64,000 nt of DNA, taken from NCBI GenBank assembly GCA_015698045.1, contig BLAL01000228.1, positions 237,001-301,000 of the forward strand, read 5' to 3'. How positions within the stretch are numbered: the first letter of the stretch is position 1; each line of letters starts with the position of its first letter. Source of the DNA: Rhizophagus clarus (taxonomy: Eukaryota > Glomeromycota > Glomeromycetes > Glomerales > Glomeraceae). Below, in pieces: positions 47,684 to 61,496 of this stretch. The position numbers and the translations under genes were made by a program. Below the pieces are notes generated by a model. The model saw only the letters and a list, made by a program, of their open reading frames with translations, did no database searches and was not told the origin of the DNA.

Positions 47684-50380
47684 CTTAAAAAGCAAGTAAA
47701 TACGTATGATTAAATTTCATATTAAAAAAAAAATGTCGTGAATTATCAATCGAAACTTTTCCAATTAAGATAATTTTGGTTTTAAATCTTATATAACAAA
47801 TTTCAGTTGTTGGAATACATTAAAAATTATATTACATATATCACCACATTTCGTTAATTGCTGTAATAACTATCTGATGAGTGATATAATAATTTAATAT
47901 CGCAAGGTACCTTTATCTATGTACCAACCGAGTTTTAATTTGGACTTTTGGTCTTTCAACCTATTAAAATTTAGAACTATAACAATGATGCAATATCAGA
48001 TATACTATTATTTATATACATAATTATGATAATATTATTTTTTAAAGAATTTGTTATTGAATGAACATAAATAATAAATGCGAAGGATCCTGTAAATTGT
48101 GATTGAGCGTTCTCTCTCTATAAGATGATGAAATTTCTTGTCTTCCCTTATGGATTAAAATAAGATAATTTTGACTACCTTATATATTTAAGATATGTTC
48201 CGGAAATTATAACTTAAATTTAATTAATATTATCAATGTCAAATTCTCGATTTATTACCGTAAAATCTCGATTTAAAGCATCCCTTATTACAATCACGTG
48301 ATTGATAAGATTAGAAAAAATTAATCAAATTATCAAATTCGAATTTTTTTTTTAAAAAAAAAAATAAAATAAAAATTCTTAAAGAAATTCCGCCGGTATA
48401 ATCATATAATCGTATATATGACGCTCACATTTTTGGTTTCAGCTTAGGCAATCGACGATGTAAGTTCAACCAAGCGATTTACACGAAAAAAAAAAATATA
48501 TCGGAAATACTTAATACAAAATTATCTTACTGATTGCGCAAGAATCGGATGATATAAAACGGATATTATTGTCAATTTTTACCACTTTTCAGTACAATAA
48601 CGTTAGAAATAAAGGGAAAATCAAAAACATTCATTGTCTAGTTGATACGGACTTTTTATATGTGAAGGAGTATTAAATTTGTATAAACTGTTTATTACTG
48701 ACACAAAAGAACCTCTTCCTTAATAAAAGATAGATCTCGGTATGATCCCTTCAGTGATCTAAATATCCTTCGGACAGATTTTTTAAATACATACAGCAAA
48801 ACTATTCGACTATTTATTTTATCTAAACAAAATCGGGCAAAACTTTATTACTTTTAAAAAAATTGGGAGTAGCGAGTTTCAAGGGAGAAATATCTCGAAG
48901 TTCCTTTCCACTACTCCGCATTACTATCTACATTTTCGTTAATTTTGCTATCTATCCATAAACCGATATAATCTATATCATCTAAGGTGATATAAATATA
49001 TATTCATTTTAAAATTTCAGAATTCAATCGACATTCAAGCATCCAATTCAAACGGTTTTAGTGTCGTTAAAATGATCCTAAATTCACACGAATTCAATCG
49101 CAGAAATCGAGGGTATATGATGTCCCTACTTAAAAAATTTAAGATTACATTAACGATTGGGCCGTATTTAAATATATATTACGATTGAAACAATTGGATA
49201 AGACCTTGGCATTCTGTATGACTTGTCACAATTCGTTTATTAATTCCTGTTAAATATTTGTTAATTACCCTCGTTATGAAATTTTTGTCATTATTTAACT
49301 CACGGAATGGTCAAGTATATGAAACTTACAGTAAAAATGAGATATAAAGAAAGGGTTTACGTGATTTACGTGAACGTTGATTACAAGTTATTGAGGACAA
49401 TTCTCGAAAGATGTTAATCTAGTGCTCTTGGTTATAATATTCGTATACGGTTTTTTGAAAACTGAAGTAGGTTAGGAATTTTTTTTTTTTTTGCAAATTT
49501 TGAACGGGAAGAATCAAATTTAATTCATTTCTCTTTAATCATTTGATTGTGTATCTATAAAGTCATGTTAATTATAATTCACGGGATTAGGCGTTCTTAA
49601 TGATGGTAAATTGGATCAAGAAATAAAGTTGCAATTTTTTGGGATTTAAAGAATTATACTTATCAACAGAACATTTTATATTGGCAGTCAAGATGGGATC
49701 GGAGCGTCATAGAATTAGTTTCCATCATAAGCTTTTCGTTCACTCTTCCAATAGCATTATTATGTAGTCGTACAATTTCCATATTTATAAATAAACGAAA
49801 TAATGTGATGTAATAATCTCCAAAAAAAAAAAAAAAATGGCGGAGCTCGGAATTTTGTCATAATATAATACAATCCGCAGTAAAAAATCCGCGTATTGCG
49901 GTAAGACTACCAAATACAGAGAAAAACAACCGATCCACAGAAATCTTTTTTCGACTCCTATTTATAAATAATTACAGCCTAAAAAATATTTCTGTCACTT
50001 ATATTCCGATAATTAAATATCTGCGAGTAAAAACTTACGAATTCCCACAGTACGTATCATTTGATAATGAATATGTTATATGTATCGTGCTTATTAAATT
50101 AAATTTCAAATTATGATGAAAACCATAGTTTTGTGCTATACTTTGAATCACCCTGTCATAATAAAATATTTTCAAAGTATCCCTTCCAATTTATACGTTT
50201 ACTTACTGTATTCCGTTTATTAATTCTTTTTAACGAAACGATACGACTTCCTCTTAAAATGAAACAAATTGTTAAGTATAATTCTTTAAAATTGCTATCG
50301 TTAATATCCATATATCTATCCATCTTGAAATAGTCGATACCAGGATTCCAGGATCAACTACGTGAGGTGTTACGCCTTCA
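47684..50380. other. 2.7-kb region downstream of Hsp70, no supported gene
   Basis: AT-rich, no gene followed. A T10/A12 dyad lies near 48346-48362. Confidence 0.35.
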
Positions 50381-50480
50381 GATTCCAAATAAATCTTAAT
50401 AAAGTTGTTGATTTAACGATATGGACGAACGATTCCAAATAAATCTTAATAAAGTTGTTGATTTAACGATATGGACGAAC
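50381..50480. repeat. Perfect 50-bp tandem duplication
   Basis: The 50-bp unit beginning GATTCCAAATAAATCTTAAT occurs at 50381-50430 and, unchanged, at 50431-50480. Confidence 0.95.
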
Positions 50481-50639
50481 TTCTTGTGAGAATTCCTTTG
50501 AGAACCTGGCATATGATAAACGATATTGTAAAATCAAGTTTTAGGATCTTGATTTTGTGCAAGACTTCATTATAATACATATTCCCATACTTCATTTCTT
50601 TAAATACTCGCTTTTAATAATTGAAATTAAAGATTTTCA

Positions 50640-51064
50640 GAAATGAAGTAAAGTTTACCGATTTAATTTGATAAATTATCAGACCGAGAGGCGAGAGCTA
50701 GTTTGTTTTAAGTAAATTCAAAATTTGTTCCCACCATACGGACTTATTTTTAGTTAGATATTTTCGTATATAATCAACTAGTTCTTGGAAATTTAAGCTC
50801 ACCTGCATCAGAAAAACTTTAAGAAAGTCGGATCCAATCAGGAAAATGATAATTCAGTGAAATAGAATGTACTGTACCTTCGACAAAATGTACTTTCGGT
50901 GAAACATTTCTTCGTACATTCTTTGGTAATGGTATCAGTATTAGTAATTCCAGATAAGAATTTTTGACTTCTACACATATCCGGAAGTTGATATTGCGAG
51001 TGATCTCTTTGACGAGATTTCCATTCACTCCTTTAAGGTTAAACGAGCCCTCCAACATAGTCAC
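50640..51064. other. Moderately GC-rich stretch with a short minus-strand frame
   Basis: A minus-strand frame at 50819-51067 (82 codons) ends where the next repeat begins. No domain recognised. It may belong to a decayed gene that extends into the repeats. Confidence 0.2.
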
Positions 51065-51690
51065 CATCTGGAATTGAGAAGGGTAGTCTTATATGTCAAC
51101 AAAGGCAAGCTCAAAGTAAGGTACATAGGGTAACTCTCCTTCAAGAAACCCAGTTTCTTTCAGCACACAGCGTGTTATACCTATGGTATTGGCTAAAGAC
51201 TATCGAAGAAATACCCACCTTTTTTAACACAATGTTATGCTGTAATTCAGTAACTCCAAATTCATGGTGAAATCTGCAAACTGATTTTCTTATTGGATGT
51301 AGTAATGATAGTGATCTGGAATTGAGAAGGGTAGTCTTATATGTCAACAAAGGTAAGCTCAAAGCAAGGTACATAGGGTAACTCTCCTTCAAGAAACCCA
51401 GTTTCTTTCAGCACACAACGTGTTACACCTATGGTATTGGCTAAAGACTATCGAAGAAATACTCACCTTTTTTACATAATGTTATGCTGTAAGGCATTCA
51501 TGGTGAAATTAGCAAACCGATTTGTGATCTGGAATTGAGAAGGGTAGTCTTGTATGTCAGCAAAGGTAAGCTCAAAGCAAGGTACATAGGGTTACTCTCC
51601 TCCAAGAAACCCAGTTTCTTTCAGCACACAGCGTGTTACACCTATGGTATTGGCTAAAGACTATCGAAGAAATACCCACCTTTCGCTCTT
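51065..51690. repeat. Three direct copies of a 150-180-bp unit
   Basis: ATCTGGAATTGAGAAGGGTA begins at 51065, 51314 and 51527 (spacings 249 and 213 bp). Each copy continues through AGGTACATAGGGT, GAAACCCAGTTTCTTTCAGC and TATGGTATTGGCTAAAGACT. The copies differ at few positions; the spacing difference is a deletion in the second interval. Minus-strand frames cross the copies but no protein family is recognised. Confidence 0.9.
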
Positions 51691-54600
51691 TCTGAATCTA
51701 AGTATTCTTCTGTTTGCAAAATGCTTCATTGTAATGTTTTTAACTTGTTGTCAGTCCATTTCATTTTGAATCATTGGATAACTCAGCTAGTAGAGTGACT
51801 TTAATTTAAAAGGGGAGAAAATCCGTCTACTGAATTTGAAAAAGCATCCGTGTTATTATTCCGGAAGTACTCTTCTTTTTCTTCGTAATATCTTCACGTT
51901 CATTCATATTCGCTGGAAATAACTCGAGTAATAAAAAAAATCTGAGGTAACTCTGTTAAGTCATTGTACGAATTTTTAAGTGAAAGTATTTTTGCGAAAT
52001 TTATTTTGATGTTCCATATCTTGAAGATAAAGGACTTTCATTTTATTATTGTGTTTTAACTGTTAACAGATAAAAATAGTCAAGATTGTTCCTTTGAATA
52101 AATTTTATTTTTATGATTATATTTTTTTTGGAGAAAGTTGAAGTTTGAAAAAGTTTGAGGGTATATATATACCTTTCTGAATACATATAAATGGCTTATT
52201 ATGATATTTCGAAAAAAATAATATAACAATTATGCGATTTGACTAAGCGTGATGAAATGTGACTTGATGATCTGGTTCTGACTCATGTAGAATCATTTAA
52301 AAAGTAAATAATATAAAAAATGTACTGTTTAATTTATTTTGTAACATGGCCTTTTTTGAGAGTTGCACAACTAATTTATAATCAATGAGTCACAGAGTCA
52401 AATTTCATGACTCATAATTATTACATTATGAGTGAACTTAAGTCACAATGTGTACAAAGTTTCAAGTTTCAATAATATTGAGTATGTTATAACTCAAATG
52501 TCAGTTTCAGAGACGCGTAAAATTTGGAGTTTTAATAAATTATGTTATTAAAGATATACTTTTACAAGCATTTCTTTTTTTTATATTGTCAGGGAAGAAC
52601 TTTATAAAATTGCGTAATAATGACTCGACTTTGTGACCATATTTATAGTCATTTTTTTCATTTTTTCTACTGACAAATTAATTGTTTTTTCATTTCATAA
52701 TTAGTCACGATGTATTCAGATGCATATTTATGAGTTAATATGAGTCATGCATAGTAAAAACACCTCAACTTCTCATCGTAAAAAAAAAAAATAAAATAAC
52801 GCGTAAATAATATTGATTTAAATAATATTGATTAATAAAATATAATCAAAGGAGTTGAAATATAAATATCCAACAACTTCTCTCATATAAACTTCTCTCG
52901 TAAATATCCATTCTCTCATAGAAAAAATGGTGCTGACTTGACACTGTGGTATTCTGGTAATCTAAATTAGTATTAGACAAAAGAAAGTGGAGGAAGATCC
53001 TTTATCTTCAAATAAAAATAATGAATATACGAAAATATAAAATGGGAAAAGGGAATAGTAATGGATTTTTTTTTCTTTTTCTTTATCCTTGAATTTACTA
53101 CATTTATCATTTTCTTTTCTTTTCTTTTATTATTATTCCTTTCTTCCTTGTTCCTTCGTTCTTTTTTATTTATACAATTGATAAATGATAATCCATTTTA
53201 CATACTGAATATAAGGACAACCGATTTATACGAAATTAGGTTGCAGAATATATCACAGCAACAAGTTGATTTTTAATAATTTTCACAACAAATCTGATGG
53301 AAATACAAGAATTTTAACGGCCTCTCTAGGAAGGAGAAAAAATAATACTAAGGTACTATTTCTATTATTAAATATTGTGATGGTTCGAAAAGCAATGTCC
53401 AAGTGACCTATCAGTAATCATTGCATAAGTTCACTCAGTGGGCTTAGCACGTAATTGATGGATATGATTTAGATTGGATTTCAAATTCCCTGTTTGTAGT
53501 TTTTACAACAGTCATCTTTTTCATATGCTCATTTGTTTTCATTAAAGTTTTTTTTGGATTCAGAGAACTGGAAGCGCTTCGTGGCCACAATTATGTGATA
53601 TTAGCATGATTGTGAACGTCCTTCCTGTCTCCAAAAATTACTGAGATGATTGTCAAATGTTTGTCATAAGGTCATTGCGCATGAATAACAGACGTTGGTG
53701 AGGTAACTTGTGCAGTTTCATATGAAATTTGCCTTGGGAAAGTCAATGAGATGGGACCTGGAGTCCATTCATCTGCATTTATGCTTTTCTGAAAGGGCGT
53801 CTTTATATATTTCAGATTAAGCAAATGTTCTGTTGTCATCATGCCAACCATTCATTATGTTTTTTTTTTTTAGTTCTAGTACTATTACTAATTTTGTTTT
53901 ACTCTTTACAGTACCGAATTTTGATATTTCTGCATTTGGGAATGATATACGAAGATTTGAAGTTGATATTCTACAAAAAGTTTTTCGTAAATTGTACCAA
54001 ACAAATATAATTAAAAGATCTTGTACTTTAATATGTATCAAATTGGAACAATTTCCCAGAAAAACTTTTAACAACGCAACATTACTACTGGATAATAAAG
54101 TGTTCATAGTTTGGAAATACATTTAAATATGAATATTCTTCTCTTATATGAATGGTACTTGTATTTACAAAATAGTATTTTATACATTCTATTTTCTTAT
54201 AAAGTCATGTAAAGTCGTATCCCTTTATTTTGTTTGTGTCTTTTCCTCCTTACGATGAATTATCAAGTACTAAATCATATTTTACTGGTCTGATAAAAAA
54301 TAAATACATAGGAAAGTACTTAGATTTTTAATCTTTGATCCTTTGAATTATGTGTACTTTTGTTATATAAAAAATTAATGTCAAATTTAATATGTATATA
54401 TATAATGAAAATTTAAATTGAAAGGTTTTTTTTTTAAAAAAATAATTTTTAATAAGTTTATAATATTACAAAAATTAGAAATTTCCTCCCTTATTCGCAC
54501 TAACAACTTGAGTAAATATAAAAGGTTCGAATCTCAAATCCATCAAGGTAATAGATAAGCCAATATACTCTGCAATACTATAATTATAAATTCTAAAATG

Positions 54601-55267
54601 AAGTTCCTACGTTATTAATAATATCTTATAAAATTTTTCGTATTAATAAATTCCTAGCCGTAAATAGTTAATAGTCTTGCAACACTAAATCAACTTTTAA
54701 AAAACTAGGTATAATGACAAACACCTAATCCATAAACAACTGGAACAAACAAAAGATTCTACTTTTAACCAATAAGGAAATCAAAAGGCGAAAGGTCAAA
54801 TTCAAGACCTCAAATCTAAAAGTCATAAAATCAAATCACCCTCGTTAAGTTAATTTCGCTATTTTATCTACTAATGTCAATTTTTTAATATTGAATTCTT
54901 TCACATCGATTGCATTGGTTTAACTTTAATCGGCATAAAAGAATACATGGTTATATTAAAGGATTGTTTAGACGCATGAAAGTCCTCGGTTTGACGTAAA
55001 ACCTAGGTTCTTAACAAAAAATACAAAAAATACACTTTCTCTTTCCTTTATTTCGAATTTGAAACCAATTTAGTATTTTTTTTTTTTCCTCGGATGTAAG
55101 TATCTATTCACTCAGGTGAACAGATAGATCTGTTTGACTGACCACTAATCTCACTCACGCTAACGTAATCCGCAGTATTTTTCTTTTATAAATATTCCCC
55201 TCAATGACTCTCAAGTAACTCTTTCTTTCTAAAAATTTTAATTCTTCCCGCTTTTTAATAAATAAAA
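51691..55267. other. 3.6-kb region with no supported gene
   Basis: AT-rich. Frames on both strands at 53817-54126 (about 100 codons) overlap each other and cannot both be real. The plus frame is coding-like in its second half (DIRRFEVDILQKVFRKLYQT) but no family is recognised. TGAGTCA-like words recur around 52390-52450 and 52730-52745. Confidence 0.3.
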
Positions 55268-55885
55268 TGGCTTTCAATCATCCGAGTTATGTCGGTGGAA
55301 TACCCAGATAACCAATTATACCTCAAAATATTACTCTGGCCAGTCCTACAGAGTAAGAGTACGTTGAAGCGATTTCATACACTTCCGAAGTAGTTAATTG
55401 TTATCGTTAGTTAATATAGAACCAGAGAGTACATTGTTTAATGATAATAGAACTTTTCTATTAGTTACAATGATCTATTAGATTATGGAAATGCTAATGA
55501 CTCCGGCGGTGCAAAAGCTTGCAGATTTTATATTTCAAGTTGGCAACAGCAAGTTTTATTTATCAACTATACTACAGTATATAATCTATGAATATTAATT
55601 ACGTACTTTTATAGAGAGATTATCAGTTTTACAGGGTGGCACCCTACAAGGTGCCCACATGATGTAGCGCACTCTATCAAGCAACGGAAACTATGAAATA
55701 GAGCGGCAATGCATTACTTCAAATAATTAAGTAAAGTTTTAATGAATTAAACGTCAGCGTTGTTTTGATACAAACTAATCTATGTATTGTTATTTAAAGG
55801 CTTATAATGCTTCTTGTGGAGACGAAGTATCCCGCTCATGGATGATTGTAAACGATGAAAACGGAGTTGATCCAATTACGCAAGT
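55268..55885 (+). pseudogene. Decayed two-exon fragment of unknown family
   Basis: From the ATG at 55268 the frame reads MAFNHPSYVGGIPR, a stop near 55310, then IIPQNITLASPTE, a second stop near 55355, then EYVEAISYTSEVVNCY up to a possible donor near 55406. After an intron-like stretch, an exon after ATTTAAAG (about 55799) reads AYNASCGDEVSRSWMIV followed by NDENGVDPITQ and a GTATGT donor. The exons look like parts of one gene with two nonsense codons. No family recognised. Confidence 0.3.
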
Positions 55886-55889
55886 ATGT

Positions 55890-58800
55890 AAATATTATTT
55901 GTTTTATCCATAGATCCAACTGATAATATCTTAATTATAAAATTTGCCCGCACTCCACGATCGTACCGACATTGCAATAATGTTGTAAATTTATAAGTTA
56001 ATTTTTACAACATTAATGTACCAGCCTACCAGCGAACGCGACGACTACTAGAAAAAAACAGAAATTGCAAGACATATCGGAGCTGTCTTTGTGGGGGGAT
56101 TGTTTATTTTAAGGCTTAATTAAATAATGAATTTCCTTCTGACTTATATTGCATGGCATCAAATAATTACTAGTGTTTATTAATTTAATTATTAATGTTT
56201 AATAATTTTAATTGCAAGTAGTTGTATTAATTTACCCATAATATTGTGATCAATAATACAAATTATTAAGTAATAAAAAAAAAATAATGTCTGGCTTTGC
56301 TGTTGATATCGTTATCATATTTGCAAACTTTAACGTAATACCAATGATTTATGAGTATTTGCGCGGCAATTATAGGATTACTGCTCGTTCGCGGTCTATC
56401 ATGCTAAGCCACTTCAACATCTTGTTAGATCATCTGATTTGGAACCCGCCGATGATAAAACTAGCAAAAATAAAAGTATTCATATATTAGCAGAAATGGA
56501 TTGTCGGGTTAAATAGAATCTAATTCCACTAAAGAAATTTGTTGCAGCGAAGTAATGAATATCCAGTATACAGAGGTATTGCGCTTCACGCAATGAAGCT
56601 TATTATTTGTTCTATATATATATATATATTATCAGGTATCAGGGTATTATTTGTATATCTTCTTCGAAGGTATGTCATTATGTCATTAACTTCTCACACT
56701 CATGCAATAAGATTTTACCTATAATTATTTATACTAACAGGTTGCCGATATTAATGATATGTGTGAAGGATAAAGATATCTGTCCGCATAACGACGCAAA
56801 TAATCTTTTATTGCTAGTAGTCGTATTAACTCATCTGGGCGTGATACCGACATAATAATATTGTTTCTTATACGGTAGTTACAATCCAGATGACACAATA
56901 TTGTATATAAAAATACGTTAACACATTGACTATTTTTTATTAATTTAGGAATAATATAAAAACTTCATAAATCGTGTACACATTCAACAAACTACAATGA
57001 TGAATTGATCATGGAATAGAACATGTCGTCTTCTTTGTCATGGATGATTTTGTGAGTGAATTTTCATGTGAAAAAAAAAATTTGTCTAACATCGTATATT
57101 CTTCAGTTAAATATACTACCCTTCAGCTAATTATATCTTCCTTATCTCCTTCAGCTATACATTATAAAAAAGTAGAAAATATATTAAATAATAGTCTTTG
57201 TTACGCATCAAATCCTTGCAAATCAATTAAAATACTTGGAAGTTAAAGGTTATTGGTTTAGATTGAATGGTACTAGCTGGACGGTCGCTTACGCGGGCTT
57301 CATATAGTTCTTTACATTCTATGTAATGTAATTTTTTATCGTACTGGTGGTTTGTACTGTATATGAAATCTACTAATTATAAAAATAAAATAAAATTAAA
57401 TTAGAAAAAAATAACAATCCATCAACAGTTAGATATGTCATACCTTTTCCATACATGTTTTTTCCTTCAGTTTTCAAATACCACCTTTTTAAGGATTGCA
57501 TGACTTAGCGTATTTAGTCACTCAAATTTGCTAGCGGCTACAGGCAAGTAGAGATAGAGGTTAGGCTATCGATCAAGCAACGCTCCTGCTACTTTCCAAC
57601 GATTAACGGATGAAGGTCAATAGATAGGTTTTTACTAATATTATTATCAATTCTGTCATTATTTGTCAATGTCCGCTGAAATTTTCAGGACTCCAACTAT
57701 CAGGATGATGATTTAATTATTATAATTATACCTATCAAAAATAAATAATTTAATAAATCAAAAATTGTTTTTTAATTCTAAATTAAAACCAAATAATTAC
57801 TCAATTTTTTTAAAAAAAAACAAATCCTTTCAATACCTCTTTCAATACCTTATTACGATTTGAACATTGATAAGTTAGTGTATTGATCTGATGTGCCAAA
57901 TGTTAGAGATGAAAAGCATCGGTCACGCCCTTCTTGCTGTCTCTGTAGCGTACCTGAACACATACTACTCTGAACCAATTTGTTCAAAGATTGGGCATAG
58001 AAATGATAATGCTGCTAAAATTAGGCTCAAACAATAACACTGTTTGATCCAAATGATAAATGTACTCAAGCTGTGAAGTAATTTCTATGATAAAGTATAA
58101 AATAAAATTTAGTAATAGAGCAAATTGTTACAATTGTTACTGACGAGATTTTGTCAACTTGTAAATACACGACGGTACCTCAGATCACAAAGTATAGGTT
58201 ATTGGCCTACTTTATTTTCAAACATTTTTACTTTCATCATACTCGTTCAAATTAAATGGTAAGCTTCACAGAGATATTCGCGGTAACGTAACTGGACCTA
58301 GTAAGTTTCTCTTGTTGAGTCAAATTAAACCGCAGGCTCAACTCCTGATTTCTATACTCCGGAAGACGCCGAATGAGTATAAACATCAGACTGTAAAAAA
58401 ACATCCCATCGAGAATCTATAAAGCTTAAATAATCGATCTGCACCCCGTGACACACAAATGATAATGCACGTGCTAATCTAGTTTCCGTGGGGGTTTTTT
58501 TTTCCTATACACTTTGTTTTCATAAATCTCACCTTTAAATTGAGGGTATGTTCATATTTTAAAACTATAAATGTAAAGTCTAGTGAATAAAAAAAAGTAT
58601 TTTTATACGTATTTTCTTTTTATTAATACATAAAATTTGTCATATATTTGTAGTTAGCGCTTTTTGTTCAAGATAAATTGGTGGCTTTTTCATGTTTTGA
58701 ATTTCTTTCATGACAAGAATTAATTGAATCAAACCCTAATTTATGACAAGATTAATAAAATCTGAAGATTAAGAAAATGATGCATGTTACAAGTAAGCAA

Positions 58801-59150
58801 ACGTCCCTTGATCTTTTCACAATAAAACTTCTTAATTTTAATAATTTAGCCATTTCTATGTCATTCAGTGACCAAGCAACAATTGAAACCGGGTACTCAC
58901 ATTGAGAGGACGAAATTAAATACATAATAATGAATTTTTACGAAGGAGGATATGAACTTAACGACACACTTGGGATTAGATGACAAACTTGTTTATTATA
59001 ACTGCTTAAAAATCCGCTACTTTTACACCACTATCTCTTAATCAAAAAAAAAAACCATCAAAGTTGAAGACTAACCAGTATTAATGACTAAGAAAGAAAG
59101 ATCGCAATCGCTCTGATACAACAAAATCTGATGTAAATAATGATGATGAT
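55890..59150. other. 3.3-kb region with no supported gene
   Basis: Short frames at 56287-56490, 56539-56724 and 57040-57246 have ordinary composition but no recognisable domain, and no exon chain could be built. Confidence 0.3.
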
Positions 59151-59960
59151 TTATCCAATGGAAATTGATGATAAAACATCTCCTTGATGCACCTCTGAAA
59201 CTCTAAGATATTACTGCTTCAGGTGTTCAAGAAAAACTGCAAAAGCAAAGAAGTTCAAAAATATTGATTGATGATGATGACGACTTTATATCAGAAGAAT
59301 CAAATCACTTTCTCTTCCAAGAAAATGAAGCGTGAACAAAAAGGAAAACCTTCTAGTAATCGTGCTATTGAAACGCCCAGTCAAAAACAGAATGTGGATT
59401 ATAATATGACGACGAAAAGATATTGGAGAAGGAAGTTCAGATAACTGCAGCGATTAATACTACTTAACCTGGTTTCATAACGAACTTATTTGAACAAAGC
59501 CGATCCAATGACTCCAAAATCAAAAGGAGCGGGATGTACTTAATTGTAAAACCTTTGTTTACTGGTGATTTACCACCTATGGACCGCGAAGAAGCTTAAG
59601 ACGTCAAATGTCACGAGGGTCGCGTTATTTTATTCTAGTTTTAAACTTCATATGTTAAGATTCTAGATTTCCAGGGGATTGAGGAATTGTAAAAAGTAAA
59701 ACAACTTGAAACTATTATAAACTCAGCGTTGAAAGAACTTCTTCCGAGGAATCGGATAATATTATGGATAAATTTCAAAACTCGAAACCTTTAAATCAAT
59801 GCTCCTATCGCAAAACTTCACATAATTATGGTTAGAATATATCATCAAAATCCCGTGAAAGATATATAAAGATGGCTTAGATGGCTTGGCGAGTGAGATA
59901 GGAAATTTAAGAGCAAAGAATGAAGCTACTTTCTTAAAAAAGAAAAAGGCATGGACATCG
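59150..59960 (+). pseudogene. Decayed coding region of unknown family
   Basis: Several coding-like blocks follow in order on the plus strand, separated by stops and shifts: VQEKLQKQRSSKILIDDDDD, then ITAAINTT, stop, PGFITNLFEQSRSNDSKI, LFTGDLPPMDREEA, stop, DVKCHEGRVIL, and further on GLASEIGNLRAKNEATFLKK. The acidic patch and charged composition are those of a real former protein. I do not recognise the family. Confidence 0.35.
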
Positions 59961-60781
59961 TTAATTACCAGATCTCTCAGAATTAAGATATAGTAAGCCG
60001 AAGCAAATGTCATTCCGTCGAACTAAAATGTAAATTCTGTTTCATAACCCTAATTCAAATTGTATTGCATGATCATCATGTGCGAAAAATACAACGACGA
60101 TTGGAACGATGGGTAACCAAAAATTTCATATAATGAATTGTAAAGATTTGGAATTTTAGGCTAATCTTGGTATGATTTATTTGTCATATTTTAAAGGATT
60201 TTAAGCAATAACACAAGTTTACTATTGTTGATTTTAAAGTACATTTGATCCCAAATTATTGGTGGCTTGTATAGTTGTAAAGATTTCCTGGTATATCTAA
60301 ATTATCATCATATGATAAAAATGTAGTAGGTAAAGCAGTAGGTGCTTATATTGGTATGTTTATTGTAATTTTCCCAATTTTGCAATACTTACAATTTGTA
60401 AAATTTAATTCAAAATAAAAATTTTTTTCTATCTAATGTTTGTCTAATTTATATAAATACCCAAATTCACATTTTTTTTTTTTTAATTTTCTATTTTTTG
60501 CGATATTCATTCATCTACCCGTTACCATCCATCTTGTTCAAACGATGAGGTAATAATAACAAATGAATTTTCTATAAACACAAGGATTTTAATTTCCAAA
60601 TAAACTATATCGGGACATAATCTTTTCGGAAAAGTTGTCGGCTTTCAGATGTTCAATAAAGTGTCACGTTTTATGAAATTTTTACGCATCACTTTTAAAA
60701 ATTTTGAAATAAATGTTTTATTACTATGATCTGAAAGTTTCCTTTCTTTCAATTAATAGGTAATGTTGTGAGGGGATAATA
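59961..60781. other. AT-rich spacer, nothing recognised
   Basis: No gene or repeat that I can support. Confidence 0.35.
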
Positions 60782-61496
60782 CAGTCAAACCTTGATATAC
60801 CGGTATTATAAACCGATAAGATAATATATTAAACACGCTTATTGATGGTTCATTTATTGTTAAATTAAGTGTTTTAATATGATATATATATGATAGAAAT
60901 TATTGCGAATGAAAAAAACAAAAATAAAAAGACAAATTAAAAATAATTTTCGAGCAATTATTTTGTAGTAGACTTTCTGACGAGAAATTTTACGATTTCC
61001 AATAATTGGTTTACACTGTTTATTTCTCACGGGCTTATTCCTTTTACCTAAAACGAAAAAGTTATTTATTAATAAGATAATTTTAACAATTTTATTTAAT
61101 GCAATATATGGTTTATACCAAATGCTTTCTTCGCTTTCCTTATTGCTTTTGACATTGTTAGTCTTCTTTGATCTTTGATATAAGAAATTGTAATTTTAAC
61201 GTGTTTCGGTGGTTTGATATCAAAATATAGATGATTATTTTCCACAAGCCAAAATGTTATTAAGAACACAGAGTTTAAAGAAACGCTCGAAATATTATCT
61301 ATATTGCAGATTCGCGTATTTTTAGAAATGTTTTCGAGATAAAAAGATAAATCTTGAATATATTTATAAAAATGAAAAAGCATCTCGCCTGCATCTTTAT
61401 ATCCTAATTCAAACTAATCGAGCGAGTTTAATATCCAATTTAAGCGAATCGCGTAAAACAAATGACGAGTAAGATATCGTAATTCAGGTTGTACTG
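60782..61496. mobile_element. Pogo/Tigger-like inverted-repeat element
   Basis: The left end CAGTCAAACCTTGATATACC and the complement of the right end CAGTACAACCTGAATTACGA resemble each other and the CAGT..ACCTCGATA ends known from pogo/Tigger elements, with TA on both sides (60780-60781, 61497-61498). A 95-codon minus-strand frame inside (61096-61383) includes HVKITISYIKDQRRLTMSKA; no DDE motif is visible, so the element looks non-autonomous or carries unrelated sequence. About 715 bp. Confidence 0.4.

Noticed and set aside
53817..54126. Overlapping frames of about 100 codons on both strands
   Set aside because: Mutually exclusive, no domain recognised, no splice context; only the second half of the plus frame looks coding-like.
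54510..54545. GGTTCGAATC resembling a tRNA T-loop
   Set aside because: No matching acceptor, D or anticodon stems could be drawn around it. No convincing tRNA or rRNA was found in the window.
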